A DNA stretch of 64,000 nt from Staphylococcus shinii (GTDB lineage Bacteria; Bacillota; Bacilli; Staphylococcales; Staphylococcaceae), in NCBI RefSeq assembly GCF_017583065.1, contig NZ_JAGEVL010000005.1:372001-436000 (forward strand), read 5' to 3'. A program made the position numbers and the translations under genes. The notes beneath the pieces are model-generated. The model saw nothing but the letters and a program-made list of their open reading frames with translations, made no database searches and was not told the origin of the DNA. Below are positions 1 through 8,936 of this stretch, in pieces. The stretch's first letter is position 1; each line of letters starts with the position of its first letter.

Positions 1-81
1 ATATGTATAACATCCACAAGTAGCCCTGAATTTATTAGGGATTAGTTGAAATTGAATATATACATAGAAAGGAATTGACCC

Positions 82-1266
82 ATGTTAAGTATTAAAAACT
101 TATCTAAAGTCTATGGCGGTGGTAAAAAAGCTGTAGATAATATTTCATTAGAGGTTGAATCTGGTGAATTTATAGCATTTATTGGTACAAGTGGTAGCGG
201 TAAGACAACTGCCTTAAGAATGATAAATAGAATGATAGAAGCAACTGATGGCCAAATTACAATTAATGGCAAAGATGTCCGTAAGATGAATCCAGTAGAA
301 TTGCGTAGAAAAATTGGCTACGTTATTCAACAAATCGGATTGATGCCACATATGACTATTAGAGAAAATATTGTTTTAGTGCCTAAATTATTAAAATGGT
401 CACAAGAAAAGAAAGAAAAAAAGGCGAAAGAATTAATTAAATTAGTCGACTTGCCTGAAGAATTTTTAGATAGATATCCTTCACAACTTTCTGGTGGTCA
501 ACAACAGCGTATTGGTGTTGTTCGAGCATTAGCTGCTGAACAGGATGTTATTCTGATGGATGAGCCTTTTGGGGCGTTAGATCCAATTACTAGAGATACA
601 TTACAAGATTTAGTTAAAGAGTTACAACAAAAATTAGGTAAAACATTTATCTTTGTCACACATGATATGGATGAGGCGATTAAGCTAGCCGACAAAATTT
701 GTATTATGTCAGAAGGTCGTGTGATCCAATATGACACACCTGACAATATTTTACGACATCCAGCAAATGACTTTGTACGTGACTTTATTGGTCAAAATAG
801 ATTGATACAAGATAGACCTAACATGCGTACGGTTAAAGATGCGATGATTAAACCAGTTACAGTACATGCGGATAGTACATTGAATGAAGCAGTAGAAATT
901 ATGAGAGCACGTCGTGTCGATACTATTTTTGTAGTAGGTAACAATAGCCGATTATTAGGTTACTTAGATATTGAAGATATCAATCAAGGTTTAAGAACGC
1001 ATAAGGATCTTATTGATATGATGCAACGTGATATTTATAGAGTACGAATAGATAGTAAATTACAAGACTCTGTTCGTACAATCCTTAAGAGAAATGTAAG
1101 AAATGTGCCAGTAGTGGATAGTGATGGTAAAACATTGATTGGATTAGTTACGAGAGCCAACTTAGTAGATATCGTTTATGACAGTATTTGGGGAGAATTA
1201 GATGAGGATGTTAGCGCTACTGAAGCTGCAATTGTAGAGCCCGATAATGTAGGAGCTGATATATAA
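82..1266 (+). CDS. opuCA: OpuCA, osmoprotectant ABC transporter ATPase with CBS domains
   Basis: This is the ATP-hydrolysing subunit of an OpuC-type importer for glycine betaine, carnitine or choline, acting on the cytoplasmic face of the membrane. Visible motifs are Walker A GTSGSGKTT (35-43), signature LSGGQ (136-140), Walker B VILMDE (156-161) and the switch histidine in THD (194). Residues from about 250 onward form a tandem CBS pair, which in this family senses ionic strength or cyclic di-AMP. The length of 394 aa is normal. A GAAAGGA ribosome site precedes the ATG. Its stop overlaps the start of opuCB by one base, so the four opu genes form one operon. The exact substrate cannot be read from the sequence. 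Confidence 0.95.
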   Translation: MLSIKNLSKVYGGGKKAVDNISLEVESGEFIAFIGTSGSGKTTALRMINRMIEATDGQITINGKDVRKMNPVELRRKIGYVIQQIGLMPHMTIRENIVLVPKLLKWSQEKKEKKAKELIKLVDLPEEFLDRYPSQLSGGQQQRIGVVRALAAEQDVILMDEPFGALDPITRDTLQDLVKELQQKLGKTFIFVTHDMDEAIKLADKICIMSEGRVIQYDTPDNILRHPANDFVRDFIGQNRLIQDRPNMRTVKDAMIKPVTVHADSTLNEAVEIMRARRVDTIFVVGNNSRLLGYLDIEDINQGLRTHKDLIDMMQRDIYRVRIDSKLQDSVRTILKRNVRNVPVVDSDGKTLIGLVTRANLVDIVYDSIWGELDEDVSATEAAIVEPDNVGADI

Positions 1267-1901
1267 TGAAACAATTCATAGAGCAATATGGTGGTCAACT
1301 GATTTCTAAAACAGTAGAACACTTTTATATCTCAATGATCGCTTTGTTGATTGCCATTGTAGTAGCTGTGCCTTTAGGAATAATTCTATCCAAGATGAAA
1401 AGAACTTCAAATATTGTGCTTACAGTTGCTGGTGTATTACAAACGATTCCTACATTAGCTGTACTTGCGGTCATGATACCAATTTTTGGCGTGGGAAAAT
1501 TACCAGCAATCATAGCTTTATTTATCTATGTACTTTTACCAATATTAAATAATACTGTTTTAGGTGTTAAAAATATCGATAGTAATATTAAAGAAGCGGC
1601 AATAAGTATGGGCATGACTCGTTTTCAATTAATGAAAGATGTGGAATTGCCATTAGCCTTACCGTTGATTTTAGGTGGTATTCGATTATCATCTGTTTAT
1701 GTAATTAGTTGGGCGACGCTTGCCAGTTATGTCGGTGCGGGCGGTTTAGGTGACTTTGTATTTAACGGATTAAACTTATATGATCCATTGATGATTGTAA
1801 GTGCTGCAGTGCTTGTAACAGCATTAGCATTAATTGTAGATCTATTACTATCATTAGTTGAAAAATGGGCAGTACCAAAAGGGTTAAAAGTATCCAGATA
1901 A
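1266..1901 (+). CDS. opuCB: OpuCB, osmoprotectant ABC transporter permease
   Basis: This is one of the two inner-membrane permeases of the OpuC importer. It has 211 aa and five to six hydrophobic segments. The conserved cytoplasmic loop around NIKEAAISMGMTRFQLM (roughly 118-134) contacts the ATPase. The start overlaps the opuCA stop in a TAATG arrangement, implying translational coupling. The closely related OpuCD lies two genes downstream; the two probably form a heterodimeric channel, as established for this family. Confidence 0.93.
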   Translation: MKQFIEQYGGQLISKTVEHFYISMIALLIAIVVAVPLGIILSKMKRTSNIVLTVAGVLQTIPTLAVLAVMIPIFGVGKLPAIIALFIYVLLPILNNTVLGVKNIDSNIKEAAISMGMTRFQLMKDVELPLALPLILGGIRLSSVYVISWATLASYVGAGGLGDFVFNGLNLYDPLMIVSAAVLVTALALIVDLLLSLVEKWAVPKGLKVSR

Positions 1902-1916
1902 ATTAAGGAGGACATT

Positions 1917-2861
1917 ATGAAAAGATTGAAACAGTATTGTATCGCGCTTGTACTGTGTCTGACGGTGTTGTCTGGATGTAGTTTACCCGGTTTAGGTGGA
2001 AATAGCTCAGACAACGAAGTCAAGATTACAGCACTTGCGACGAGTGAATCACAAATTATGTCTCATATGCTGAGACTTTTAATAGAACATGATACTGATG
2101 GGAAAATTAAACCAACATTAATAAATAACTTAGGTTCAAGCACGATTCAGCATAACGCTCTTGTAAACGGTGATGCAAATATGTCGGGTGCCCGTTACAA
2201 TGGTACAGATTTAACAGGCGCATTGAATGAAGATCCCATTAAAGATCCAGAGAAAGCAATGAAAGCTACTCAAGAAGGTTTCCAAAAGAAATTTAATCAA
2301 ACATTCTTTAACTCATATGGTTTTGCAAATACATATGCGTTTATGGTTACAAAAGAGACAGCTGAAAAATATAATTTAGAAACAGTGTCTGATTTGAAAG
2401 CACATAGTGATGAATTAAAACTAGGCGTCGATAGCTCATGGTTAAATCGTAAAGGCGATGGCTATCCAGGGTTTACTAAAGAATATGGTTTTAAATTTAA
2501 TACTGTTAGACCGATGCAAATTGGTTTAGTATATGATGCCTTGAATTCTAAAAATCTTGACGTGGCAGTAGGATATTCCACAGATGGTCGAATTGCAGCA
2601 TACGATTTAAAAGTGTTGAAAGATGATAGACATTTTTTCCCACCTTATGCAGCTAGTTCGGTAGTAACAAATGAATTATTAGATAAATACCCTGAGTTAA
2701 AACCGATTATTAATAAGTTAGAGAATAAGATTTCAACAAGTGAAATGCAAGATCTTAATTATCAGGCTGATGGTAAAGGGAAAGAGCCTGCAGTTGTTGC
2801 AGAAAACTTCTTGAAAAAACATAACTATTTTGAAGATGAGAAGAAGGGTGGTCAAAAATAA
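1917..2861 (+). CDS. opuCC: OpuCC, osmoprotectant-binding lipoprotein
   Basis: This is the substrate-binding component, anchored to the outer face of the membrane. The N-terminus is a lipoprotein signal peptide with the lipobox LSGC and lipidated Cys21. The rest (314 aa in total) is an OpuAC-type binding protein, including the typical segment ALATSESQIMSHMLRLLIE near the N-terminus. A strong AAGGAGGA site precedes the ATG. The stop overlaps the opuCD start by one base. The specific ligand (betaine, carnitine or choline) is an inference from the family. Confidence 0.93.
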   Translation: MKRLKQYCIALVLCLTVLSGCSLPGLGGNSSDNEVKITALATSESQIMSHMLRLLIEHDTDGKIKPTLINNLGSSTIQHNALVNGDANMSGARYNGTDLTGALNEDPIKDPEKAMKATQEGFQKKFNQTFFNSYGFANTYAFMVTKETAEKYNLETVSDLKAHSDELKLGVDSSWLNRKGDGYPGFTKEYGFKFNTVRPMQIGLVYDALNSKNLDVAVGYSTDGRIAAYDLKVLKDDRHFFPPYAASSVVTNELLDKYPELKPIINKLENKISTSEMQDLNYQADGKGKEPAVVAENFLKKHNYFEDEKKGGQK

Positions 2862-3553
2862 TGGAGGGTAATCTATTACAGCAATTAATCGAATATTATT
2901 CAGTAAACTTTGGCTACCTTTGGGATTTATTTATTAAGCATTTACTTATGTCAGTGTATGGCGTGCTATTTGCAGCTATTGTGGGTATCCCACTTGGCAT
3001 TGTTATAGCTAGATATAAGAAACTCTCATGGACGATTATTACAATTGCTAATATTATACAAACCGTACCCGTTATAGCGATGCTTGCCATTTTGATGTTA
3101 GTTATGGGTCTAGGACCGACGACAGTAGTAGTAACAGTATTCTTATACGCTTTATTACCGATTATTAAAAATACTTTTACAGGTATTGTAGGCGTAGATG
3201 AAAATATTAAAGATGCCGGTAAAGGTATGGGTATGACACGTAATCAAGTCTTACGCATGATAGAGTTACCATTAGCTTTATCTGTTATTTTAGGAGGACT
3301 AAGAATTGCTCTTGTTGTAGCTATTGGAGTTGTCGCTGTTGGGTCATTTATTGGTGCACCGACCTTAGGTGATATTGTAATCCGTGGAACAAATGCTACA
3401 GATGGAACTACATTTATTTTAGCTGGTGCGATACCAATTGCATTAATTGCAATTTTAATAGATATTGTATTAAGGTTATTAGAAAAACGATTAGACCCTA
3501 CAAATAGAACACAGAAGAAACAAAAACATAGACCTCAGGGTATTAATCAGTAA
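2861..3553 (+). CDS. opuCD: OpuCD, osmoprotectant ABC transporter permease
   Basis: This is the second permease of the OpuC importer, with 230 aa and several membrane spans. It carries the ATPase-contacting loop NIKDAGKGMGMTRNQVL (roughly 118-134), clearly homologous to the loop in OpuCB. The C-terminal tail is basic and ends in the cytoplasm. The start overlaps the opuCC stop. It is the last opu gene; an esterase gene follows after 18 bases and may be cotranscribed. Confidence 0.92.
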   Translation: MEGNLLQQLIEYYSVNFGYLWDLFIKHLLMSVYGVLFAAIVGIPLGIVIARYKKLSWTIITIANIIQTVPVIAMLAILMLVMGLGPTTVVVTVFLYALLPIIKNTFTGIVGVDENIKDAGKGMGMTRNQVLRMIELPLALSVILGGLRIALVVAIGVVAVGSFIGAPTLGDIVIRGTNATDGTTFILAGAIPIALIAILIDIVLRLLEKRLDPTNRTQKKQKHRPQGINQ

Positions 3554-3571
3554 AGAAAGTAGTGAAATAAT

Positions 3572-4330
3572 ATGGCGTTGTTAACGATAAATTACAAATC
3601 CAAAACTATTGGTATGAATCACCAATTTATAGCTATTTTACCTGAAGATGTTAGTTATTTTAATACGGACGTAGAGCCTAAACAATTAAAGACAATGTTA
3701 TTGTTACACGGCTTATCAAGTGATGAAACATCTTATATGCGCTATACAAGTATTGAGCGTTATGCTAATGACCATCAAATTGCAGTTATTATGCCTAACG
3801 CTGACCATAGTGGTTATAGTAATATGAAATTTGGTCATAAATACTTTGACTATGTGTTAGAAGTATTAGACTATGCACATCAAATCTTACCGTTATCACA
3901 GAAGAGAGAGGATAACTTTATTGCAGGGCATTCTATGGGAGGATATGGAACGATAAAATATGCCTTAACACAAGGTCATCGTTTTGCTAAAGCTTGTCCA
4001 TTATCATCTGTATTTAATGCACAAACCTTTATAGACATTGATTGGAATGACTTTTCAGGCCAAGCAATTGCAGGTGTAGATAAAATGACACAGGATACAG
4101 AACTTGATCCATATTATTTAGTAGATAAAGCAATAGCTGAAAGCAAGGTAATACCAGAGTTACTTATTATGTGTGGAACAGAAGATCAACTCTACGAAGA
4201 TAATAAACAATTTATAGCATATTTGGATGCACAAAATGTATCTTACCAATTTGAAGATGGACCTGGTAAGCACGATTATGCTTATTGGGACAAGGCAGTA
4301 AAACGTGCAATTGAATGGTTCATAGGATAA
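3572..4330 (+). CDS. Alpha/beta-hydrolase esterase, EstA / S-formylglutathione hydrolase type
   Basis: This is a 252-aa alpha/beta hydrolase of the tributyrin esterase / S-formylglutathione hydrolase family, probably cytoplasmic because no signal peptide is seen. The nucleophile elbow is GHSMGGYG with Ser121. An oxyanion-type LLLHGLSSDE segment lies near 44-53. The likely acid and base are the Asp in CGTEDQLY and the His in GKHDYAYW near the C-terminus. It follows opuCD by 18 bases with no terminator between, so it probably reads through from the opu promoter. A terminator follows. The natural substrate is unknown; short-chain esters are likely. Confidence 0.85.
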   Translation: MALLTINYKSKTIGMNHQFIAILPEDVSYFNTDVEPKQLKTMLLLHGLSSDETSYMRYTSIERYANDHQIAVIMPNADHSGYSNMKFGHKYFDYVLEVLDYAHQILPLSQKREDNFIAGHSMGGYGTIKYALTQGHRFAKACPLSSVFNAQTFIDIDWNDFSGQAIAGVDKMTQDTELDPYYLVDKAIAESKVIPELLIMCGTEDQLYEDNKQFIAYLDAQNVSYQFEDGPGKHDYAYWDKAVKRAIEWFIG

Positions 4331-4362
4331 ATAGCAAATTAAAACAATGATTTAGCATAAAT

Positions 4363-4397
4363 AAAAACCTCAATCATAAAAATGGTTGAGGTTTTTT
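4363..4397 (+). terminator. Rho-independent terminator after the esterase
   Basis: An inverted repeat AAAACCTCAATCAT / ATGGTTGAGGTTTT with a short A-rich loop ends in a T run. It closes the opuC-esterase transcript. The A-rich left flank would also let it work for the convergent minus-strand operon. Confidence 0.85.
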
Positions 4398-4439
4398 GAC
4401 TTGAAAAGTTGATTGTACAAACGATAAAGAAAAAATGTA

Positions 4440-5489
4440 TTACTTTGAAGTAATATGCTTAGTGTTGATTTCTTCTTCCAATTTACCTATATGTCTTAAA
4501 GTGGGTGTTAACGCAGCGAAGAAGAAACCTTCTTTTAATTTACGTGCTTGTGGCGCTTTGGGTGAATAAGCTCTAGATCCACCGTTCACCATAGAAGCTT
4601 GGTTCACTTCTAATAATAAGTAGCCAGCTTGTTTTTTTAAGTTGATGAGTTCAGCAAAATCATGTTGTAAAGTTTTGCGTTGGATTAAATGATAAAAGTC
4701 TGTTTTGATTTGTTGTAAACGTAATTCGAAATCATCAATATCGTATTCTAAGTATTTATTTATACCGTTTTGTGCATCGGAAAATTGATGTATCAAATCA
4801 AGTGAAGCACGAATAGAACCTAATGCTATTGGTACTTGCAGTGCAACGAATTGAGGACGGATATCAGCGGCAAATGATTTTGCATCATGAGTGATAATTT
4901 GATTCTTTGGAATAAGTACATCGTTTAGTTCGATTTTAAAAGTAGCTGAGCCATTAACGCCTAAGAAATTTGATTTTTCCTCTAAAGTAACGCCGTCTTG
5001 GTTTGCATGTACAATAAACATGACTAATTCGTCACCGTTTTCAGCTTTTGATATAGCGCCAAAATAGTGGTCTGGCCCTATATTACTCACTGCAGGTAAT
5101 TTACCTTTCACGAATAATTGATTCTCTTTGTAATAATGATTTAAATTAAATGATTCTAAATCATTAAATGATTTCATGGGATTAGATAACCCTGTTGCAC
5201 CTAATACTTTTCCACTAAGTAGTGCCTGTTGTAAATCTTGATTAAAATGAGGTTGTTTAGCATTTTGCAAGTAAGTTGAAAATGCTAATTGACACCATAA
5301 ACAAAACCCTGTAGTAAGGCATGATTTAGATACTTCTTCGATCACTTCTAAATTGTTAGTTAAGTCATCTTCTTTGAAATAGCCTTCTTTAAATAAATTT
5401 TGAATAAATGTTCTAGGGTAGTATGAACCTTCGTCAATTTCTATTAAATAAGGTTCTAATTCATTTTTAATAAGTGTTTGTAAACTCAT
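4440..5489 (-). CDS. Acyl-CoA-dehydrogenase-family flavoprotein linked to a sulfonate-type transporter
   Basis: This 349-aa protein has the acyl-CoA dehydrogenase fold. It shows an N-terminal helical part with a TTGFCLWCQLAFSTYL segment, a middle beta domain with LGATGLSNPMK and NFLGVNGSATF motifs, and a helical C-terminal part. It is shorter than true acyl-CoA dehydrogenases (about 380 aa). I do not see a clear catalytic glutamate, so a flavin-dependent monooxygenase or desulfurisation role (SfnB/DszC-like) is more plausible than beta-oxidation. It is the last gene of a minus-strand operon after an ABC transporter of the sulfonate/taurine/nitrate type, 14 bases downstream of the permease. 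The function in sulfur-source use is inferred from context. Confidence 0.72.
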   Translation of the reverse strand: MSLQTLIKNELEPYLIEIDEGSYYPRTFIQNLFKEGYFKEDDLTNNLEVIEEVSKSCLTTGFCLWCQLAFSTYLQNAKQPHFNQDLQQALLSGKVLGATGLSNPMKSFNDLESFNLNHYYKENQLFVKGKLPAVSNIGPDHYFGAISKAENGDELVMFIVHANQDGVTLEEKSNFLGVNGSATFKIELNDVLIPKNQIITHDAKSFAADIRPQFVALQVPIALGSIRASLDLIHQFSDAQNGINKYLEYDIDDFELRLQQIKTDFYHLIQRKTLQHDFAELINLKKQAGYLLLEVNQASMVNGGSRAYSPKAPQARKLKEGFFFAALTPTLRHIGKLEEEINTKHITSK

Positions 5490-5503
5490 ATATATACGCT
5501 CCT

Positions 5504-6265
5504 TTATTCTCCAAATCTTTTTAAAATGATTGTTTCTAAGTAACTAATGAGTCGATCAATTAAGAATCCGAATAAACCAATAAAGAAGATTGCAGATAAG
5601 ACATCTTCTAGATTTAACATGTTACGCGCATCCACAATTAGGAAGCCTAATCCAGATTGAGCACCAATCATTTCGCCTGAAACTAAGAAAATCCAACTTG
5701 TACCAACCGCCATATGAATACCACCCATAATATACTTGAAGGCGCCTGGAAATAATATATTTCTATATAATGACCATCCTTTGAGGTTTAAATTCGCTGC
5801 AATTTTCAAATATTGCGGTTCAACATTTCTTATGCCTTTAATAGTATTAAAGACAATAGGGAAGAAAGCAGCAATGAATATAATCGCCATTGCTGGCAGA
5901 CTGCCAATACCAAACCATAAAACTACGAATGGTGACCAAGCAATAGGTGAGATGGGTCTAATCAACTGTAATAAAGGCTCTATAGCATGAAAAAGTGTGT
6001 TACTACGACCTAATAAGAACCCAACTGGTACGCCTATTAAAATTGCAGTTCCAAAACCTACAAAAAAACGAAATAGACTAATACCTAAATGTGTGAATAT
6101 TTCCCCGGAAATAATAAATTGCCATATACTTTGTGCTACGAGAATAGGGCCTGGTAACAGAATAGGTTGGTAATTACCTATCCAAATGACACATTGCCAT
6201 AAAAATAGAAAAATGATGAAAGTGAATAGGGGCAATGTGAATTTTTTGATTAATGTAGTTGTCAT
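5504..6265 (-). CDS. ABC transporter permease, SsuC/TauC/NrtB type
   Basis: This 253-aa inner-membrane permease has about six hydrophobic segments. The sequence LRPISPIAWSPFVVLWFGIG is typical of the sulfonate/taurine/nitrate permease family, and the ATPase-contact loop is around QYLKIAANLNLKGWSLYRNI. It starts 6 bases after the stop of the binding-protein gene, whose last codons supply the AAGGA ribosome site. It works with the adjacent lipoprotein and ATPase. The substrate cannot be assigned beyond a small organosulfur or related anion. Confidence 0.87.
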   Translation of the reverse strand: MTTTLIKKFTLPLFTFIIFLFLWQCVIWIGNYQPILLPGPILVAQSIWQFIISGEIFTHLGISLFRFFVGFGTAILIGVPVGFLLGRSNTLFHAIEPLLQLIRPISPIAWSPFVVLWFGIGSLPAMAIIFIAAFFPIVFNTIKGIRNVEPQYLKIAANLNLKGWSLYRNILFPGAFKYIMGGIHMAVGTSWIFLVSGEMIGAQSGLGFLIVDARNMLNLEDVLSAIFFIGLFGFLIDRLISYLETIILKRFGE

Positions 6266-6271
6266 TTCACT

Positions 6272-7231
6272 TTATCCTTCCTTATATAACGTTGGGTCTA
6301 TAAATTCATTATAATCTGGTGCTTTAAACAGTTTGTGTTCATTAATTAACTTCTTAATTTTGCTATAACCTTTTTCTTCAATAGTAAGGTCACCATAAGA
6401 AGTCCATTTGGCAGATTGTTCTAAAACATCTCTGTCTTGTTTAAAATGTTTATCCATAATATCCACGCTTTGTTTTTGATTATTCATTTTGTAACCAGCT
6501 TTTTTATAGTCAGATATAAATGCTTTTGCAGCATCAGTGTGGTTGTTTATTAGGTCATCTCTTAATACAAGGACACAACAATACGCATCTGGTATAATGT
6601 CGCTTCCATGCTGAATTGTTTCTCCTTTTCCTAACTTTTCACCCAGTGCGCCAAAGGGCTCTGCAACTGAGTAACCTGAAATTCGTCCTTCATTTAAAGC
6701 TGCGGGCATTTCAGCAGGTGCCATTTCATGATAACTGAAGTCTTTTGCATTAAGACCCAGTTGTTTACGCATTTCTTCTAATAGTAAATAATGCGTAGAA
6801 TACCGATGAGGAATAGCAAAACTATAATTTTCATGTTTATGGAAATCAGAAACTTTCTTCCCTTGTTGTCCCATAACTACATTACCTTCATGGTGTCCAA
6901 GTGCGACAGCTTTTATATTGGAACCTTTTTGCTTAGATTTCATCGCGAGTTCAATGAGTGTTGAAGCACCGTCTATTTTTCCACTATTTAATGCATCCAT
7001 AAGATCTGGCCAATTATTAAAACGTACAAGTTTTAAATTATATCCCGATTCTTTTGCTTGTTGTCTAACTTGTTCAGTCATCATTAAATTAGCTGAATGT
7101 GTAATAGGGAGGTAACCGATTTTTATAGTCTTTTTATTTTGATTATTGTTATGAGCTGTTTGCTGGTTATCATTTGTACACCCAGAAACTATTAAAAGGA
7201 ACATTACTGAAAGAACAAATAACTTTTTCAA
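6272..7231 (-). CDS. ABC transporter substrate-binding lipoprotein, NMT1/SsuA-like
   Basis: This is a 319-aa extracytoplasmic binding protein. The lipoprotein signal ends in VSGC with Cys18. The mature part carries IKIGYLPITHSANLMM and the YSVAEPFGALGEKLG segment of the NrtA/SsuA/THI5-like family. The start codon is TTG, chosen because AAGGAG lies at good spacing upstream and the signal peptide begins there (MKKLFVL). It lies between the ATPase and permease genes of the same minus-strand operon. A sulfonate-type ligand is likely; nitrate, taurine or a thiamine precursor remain possible. Confidence 0.87.
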   Translation of the reverse strand: MKKLFVLSVMFLLIVSGCTNDNQQTAHNNNQNKKTIKIGYLPITHSANLMMTEQVRQQAKESGYNLKLVRFNNWPDLMDALNSGKIDGASTLIELAMKSKQKGSNIKAVALGHHEGNVVMGQQGKKVSDFHKHENYSFAIPHRYSTHYLLLEEMRKQLGLNAKDFSYHEMAPAEMPAALNEGRISGYSVAEPFGALGEKLGKGETIQHGSDIIPDAYCCVLVLRDDLINNHTDAAKAFISDYKKAGYKMNNQKQSVDIMDKHFKQDRDVLEQSAKWTSYGDLTIEEKGYSKIKKLINEHKLFKAPDYNEFIDPTLYKEG

Positions 7232-7244
7232 TGTCTAACACTCC

Positions 7245-7985
7245 TTATAAATAGTATTCCGGTTCTGCCATATGGTGATTTAAAGCAAATTTTTCCATAA
7301 TTGCATTTCTAATATTTAATAAATGACTATCATTGCGGTTACGTGGGTGTGATTGTTTAATGTTGTATTGACTAATGATTTCACATCCTTCACCAAGCAA
7401 TATGATATTGTCAGAAAGGTAAATAGCTTCATCAATATCATGTGTTACTAAAATAATCGTAGCATCAGTTTGTTCTTTTAATTGAACTAGTTGGTCTTGT
7501 AATTTGTAACGAGTAAAGGCGTCTAATGCGCCTAATGGTTCATCCATCAATATCACATTTGGTTGGTGGACTTGTGCTCTACACAGTGCCACACGCTGTT
7601 TCATACCACCAGATAGTTCTTCAGGGAATAAGGTGCCTTTATTATTTAAATCAACACTTTTTAAATGTTTGTTAATTTCATTGTCACTTAGTTGTCGTGA
7701 TAAACCAATTCTTATATTGTCATTAATATTTTTCCAAGGTAATAAATTGTGGTGCTGGAATATCATTAAACAATCTGGTGAAGGTGTTTGTTTAATTTCA
7801 CCATCGATATTTACTGTGCCTGATGTAGGTGTTAAAAAACCACCTATTACATTTAATAGCGTAGATTTACCGCATCCGCTTTTACCTATAAAAGTAACGA
7901 TATCTCCTTTATTTATATTGAGTTCAAAATCATTGATAACTTGGTTATCGCCAAATTGATGTTGAATATGGTCAATATGAATCAC
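7245..7985 (-). CDS. ABC transporter ATPase, SsuB/TauB type
   Basis: This is the ATP-binding subunit of the sulfonate/nitrate-type importer. Motifs are Walker A GKSGCGKST, signature LSGGMKQR and Walker B VILMDEPLGALD followed by FTRYKLQ, which is typical of SsuB/TauB. The reading frame stays open to a GTG at 7994. GAGG overlaps that codon and sits 8 bases before a second GTG at 7985, so 7985 is preferred (246 aa, beginning MIHIDHIQHQF). It is the first gene of the four-gene minus-strand operon. No riboswitch or clear operator was found in the short leader. Confidence 0.88.
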   Translation of the reverse strand: MIHIDHIQHQFGDNQVINDFELNINKGDIVTFIGKSGCGKSTLLNVIGGFLTPTSGTVNIDGEIKQTPSPDCLMIFQHHNLLPWKNINDNIRIGLSRQLSDNEINKHLKSVDLNNKGTLFPEELSGGMKQRVALCRAQVHQPNVILMDEPLGALDAFTRYKLQDQLVQLKEQTDATIILVTHDIDEAIYLSDNIILLGEGCEIISQYNIKQSHPRNRNDSHLLNIRNAIMEKFALNHHMAEPEYYL

Positions 7986-8042
7986 GTATTTCACCTCAAT
8001 TATTCGTATCGTTTTAGTAGGGATTAAATTGATAATAAAGGA

Positions 8043-8085
8043 GCGGGATTGAAATCCAAATTATAGTTGAATTTCAAATTCCCGC
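8043..8085. repeat. Intergenic GCGGG hairpin upstream of the SsuB-like gene
   Basis: An inverted repeat with GCGGGATTGAAAT and ATTTCAAATTCCCGC arms lies about 55 bases before the minus-strand operon. It resembles the GC-clamped intergenic hairpins scattered through staphylococcal genomes; a related shape occurs at 26341. There is no good T run on either side, so terminator function is uncertain. The loop contains TATAAT on the minus strand, which could be a -10 element. Confidence 0.45.
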
Positions 8086-8211
8086 CCCCACAAGTATGAC
8101 TATACATTAGTCATTTAATGTGCATGATATATTAAATGCTCACAAGTAAAAGGGGTTATATATGTCCCATACTCGTGAAGTGATTAGTTATGATTTTTTA
8201 CTTCAATTATG

Positions 8212-8249
8212 AGAACTACTAATCTCAATTTCATTGAGAAAGTAGTTCT
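8212..8249. terminator. Hairpin just downstream of the DUF4242 gene
   Basis: AGAACTACT / AGTAGTTCT arms with an inner CTCAAT / ATTGAG stem abut the stop codon of the minus-strand gene. The T-rich tail is only on the plus strand, so it may protect the mRNA 3' end rather than act as a classical terminator. Confidence 0.45.
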
Positions 8250-8762
8250 TTAAATTTTTTCAATGTCATCGATAGGTGTATCTACGGCTTTACGTGCACG
8301 ACGTACTGCATCTTCATCTGGTGCATCATATAAGCAAATACATTTAGTCATGTCTTCACATACATAAGTACGTTGGAATTGAACTTCAGGTACTTCTTCG
8401 TAATGAACTGAATTTTTCTTTTTACGAGCTAAATATTGATCCATGGTAATACCTTCAGGAATATTCCATGTTACTAGATAATCAATTTTTGGATCTCCGG
8501 CTTTAACTTCATCTAGTTCTTTACCTACTAAACGAACTTCTTTTACTAAATTTATATTAATTGAAGCATCCTCTAAAAATTGTTTTGCTTCCGTTTCATT
8601 ATTTGCTTCGACGATAAAATAACCATGTGTTAAATCTTCAGTTGCTTGTACTTCGATAAGCGTCGGTACAGAGCCTGTAGTTAAGTCTGCAGCTTTCTTT
8701 TCTAAGTCAGATTTATTTGAGGCAAAAGCTAAATCATTTGCTTCTAGTAAAAATAATGTCAT
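8250..8762 (-). CDS. DUF4242 (SCO4226-like nickel-binding family) protein
   Basis: This is a 170-aa cytoplasmic protein without a signal peptide. The C-terminal half (about 95-170) contains the DUF4242 ferredoxin-like fold signature: YLVTWNIPEGITMDQYLARKK at its start, then RTYVCEDMTKCICLYDAPDED and a final VDTPIDDIEKI. The N-terminal half looks like a second, diverged copy of the same alpha/beta fold. A Streptomyces relative (SCO4226) binds nickel, and the Cys residues here could bind metal, but this is not proven. It is monocistronic, between the ABC operon and lrgAB. A possible CodY-like sequence lies upstream at about 8846-8860. Confidence 0.75.
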   Translation of the reverse strand: MTLFLLEANDLAFASNKSDLEKKAADLTTGSVPTLIEVQATEDLTHGYFIVEANNETEAKQFLEDASININLVKEVRLVGKELDEVKAGDPKIDYLVTWNIPEGITMDQYLARKKKNSVHYEEVPEVQFQRTYVCEDMTKCICLYDAPDEDAVRRARKAVDTPIDDIEKI

Positions 8763-8845
8763 AAATTTAAACCTCCAAAGTTAATAATACATGCATAATA
8801 CAACAATTCCTATCACAATACAAGGATATAATCATAAGTAATTTT

Positions 8846-8860
8846 AATTTTCTGATAACT
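8846..8860. promoter_or_regulatory. Possible CodY box upstream of the DUF4242 gene
   Basis: AATTTTCTGATAACT matches the CodY consensus AATTTTCWGAAAATT at 13 of 15 positions, about 85 bases upstream of the minus-strand start. Matches this good occur by chance in AT-rich DNA. Confidence 0.3.
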
Positions 8861-8936
8861 TATAAAATTGTTATATTTTATATAACTTGAGTGTATCTTT
8901 CCAAAATTTTAAATCATTGTGCTTATGGAAATGAAA

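Noticed and set aside
4440-5489. Fatty-acid beta-oxidation acyl-CoA dehydrogenase
   Set aside because: No other beta-oxidation gene is nearby, the protein is short and the operon partner is a sulfonate-type transporter.
8043-8085. STAR repeat element
   Set aside because: The sequence is a single GC-clamped hairpin and lacks the tandem STAR core motif.
7986-8250. Riboswitch (S-box or T-box) before the sulfonate-type operon
   Set aside because: The leader is under 60 bases to the nearest hairpin and lacks conserved riboswitch motifs.
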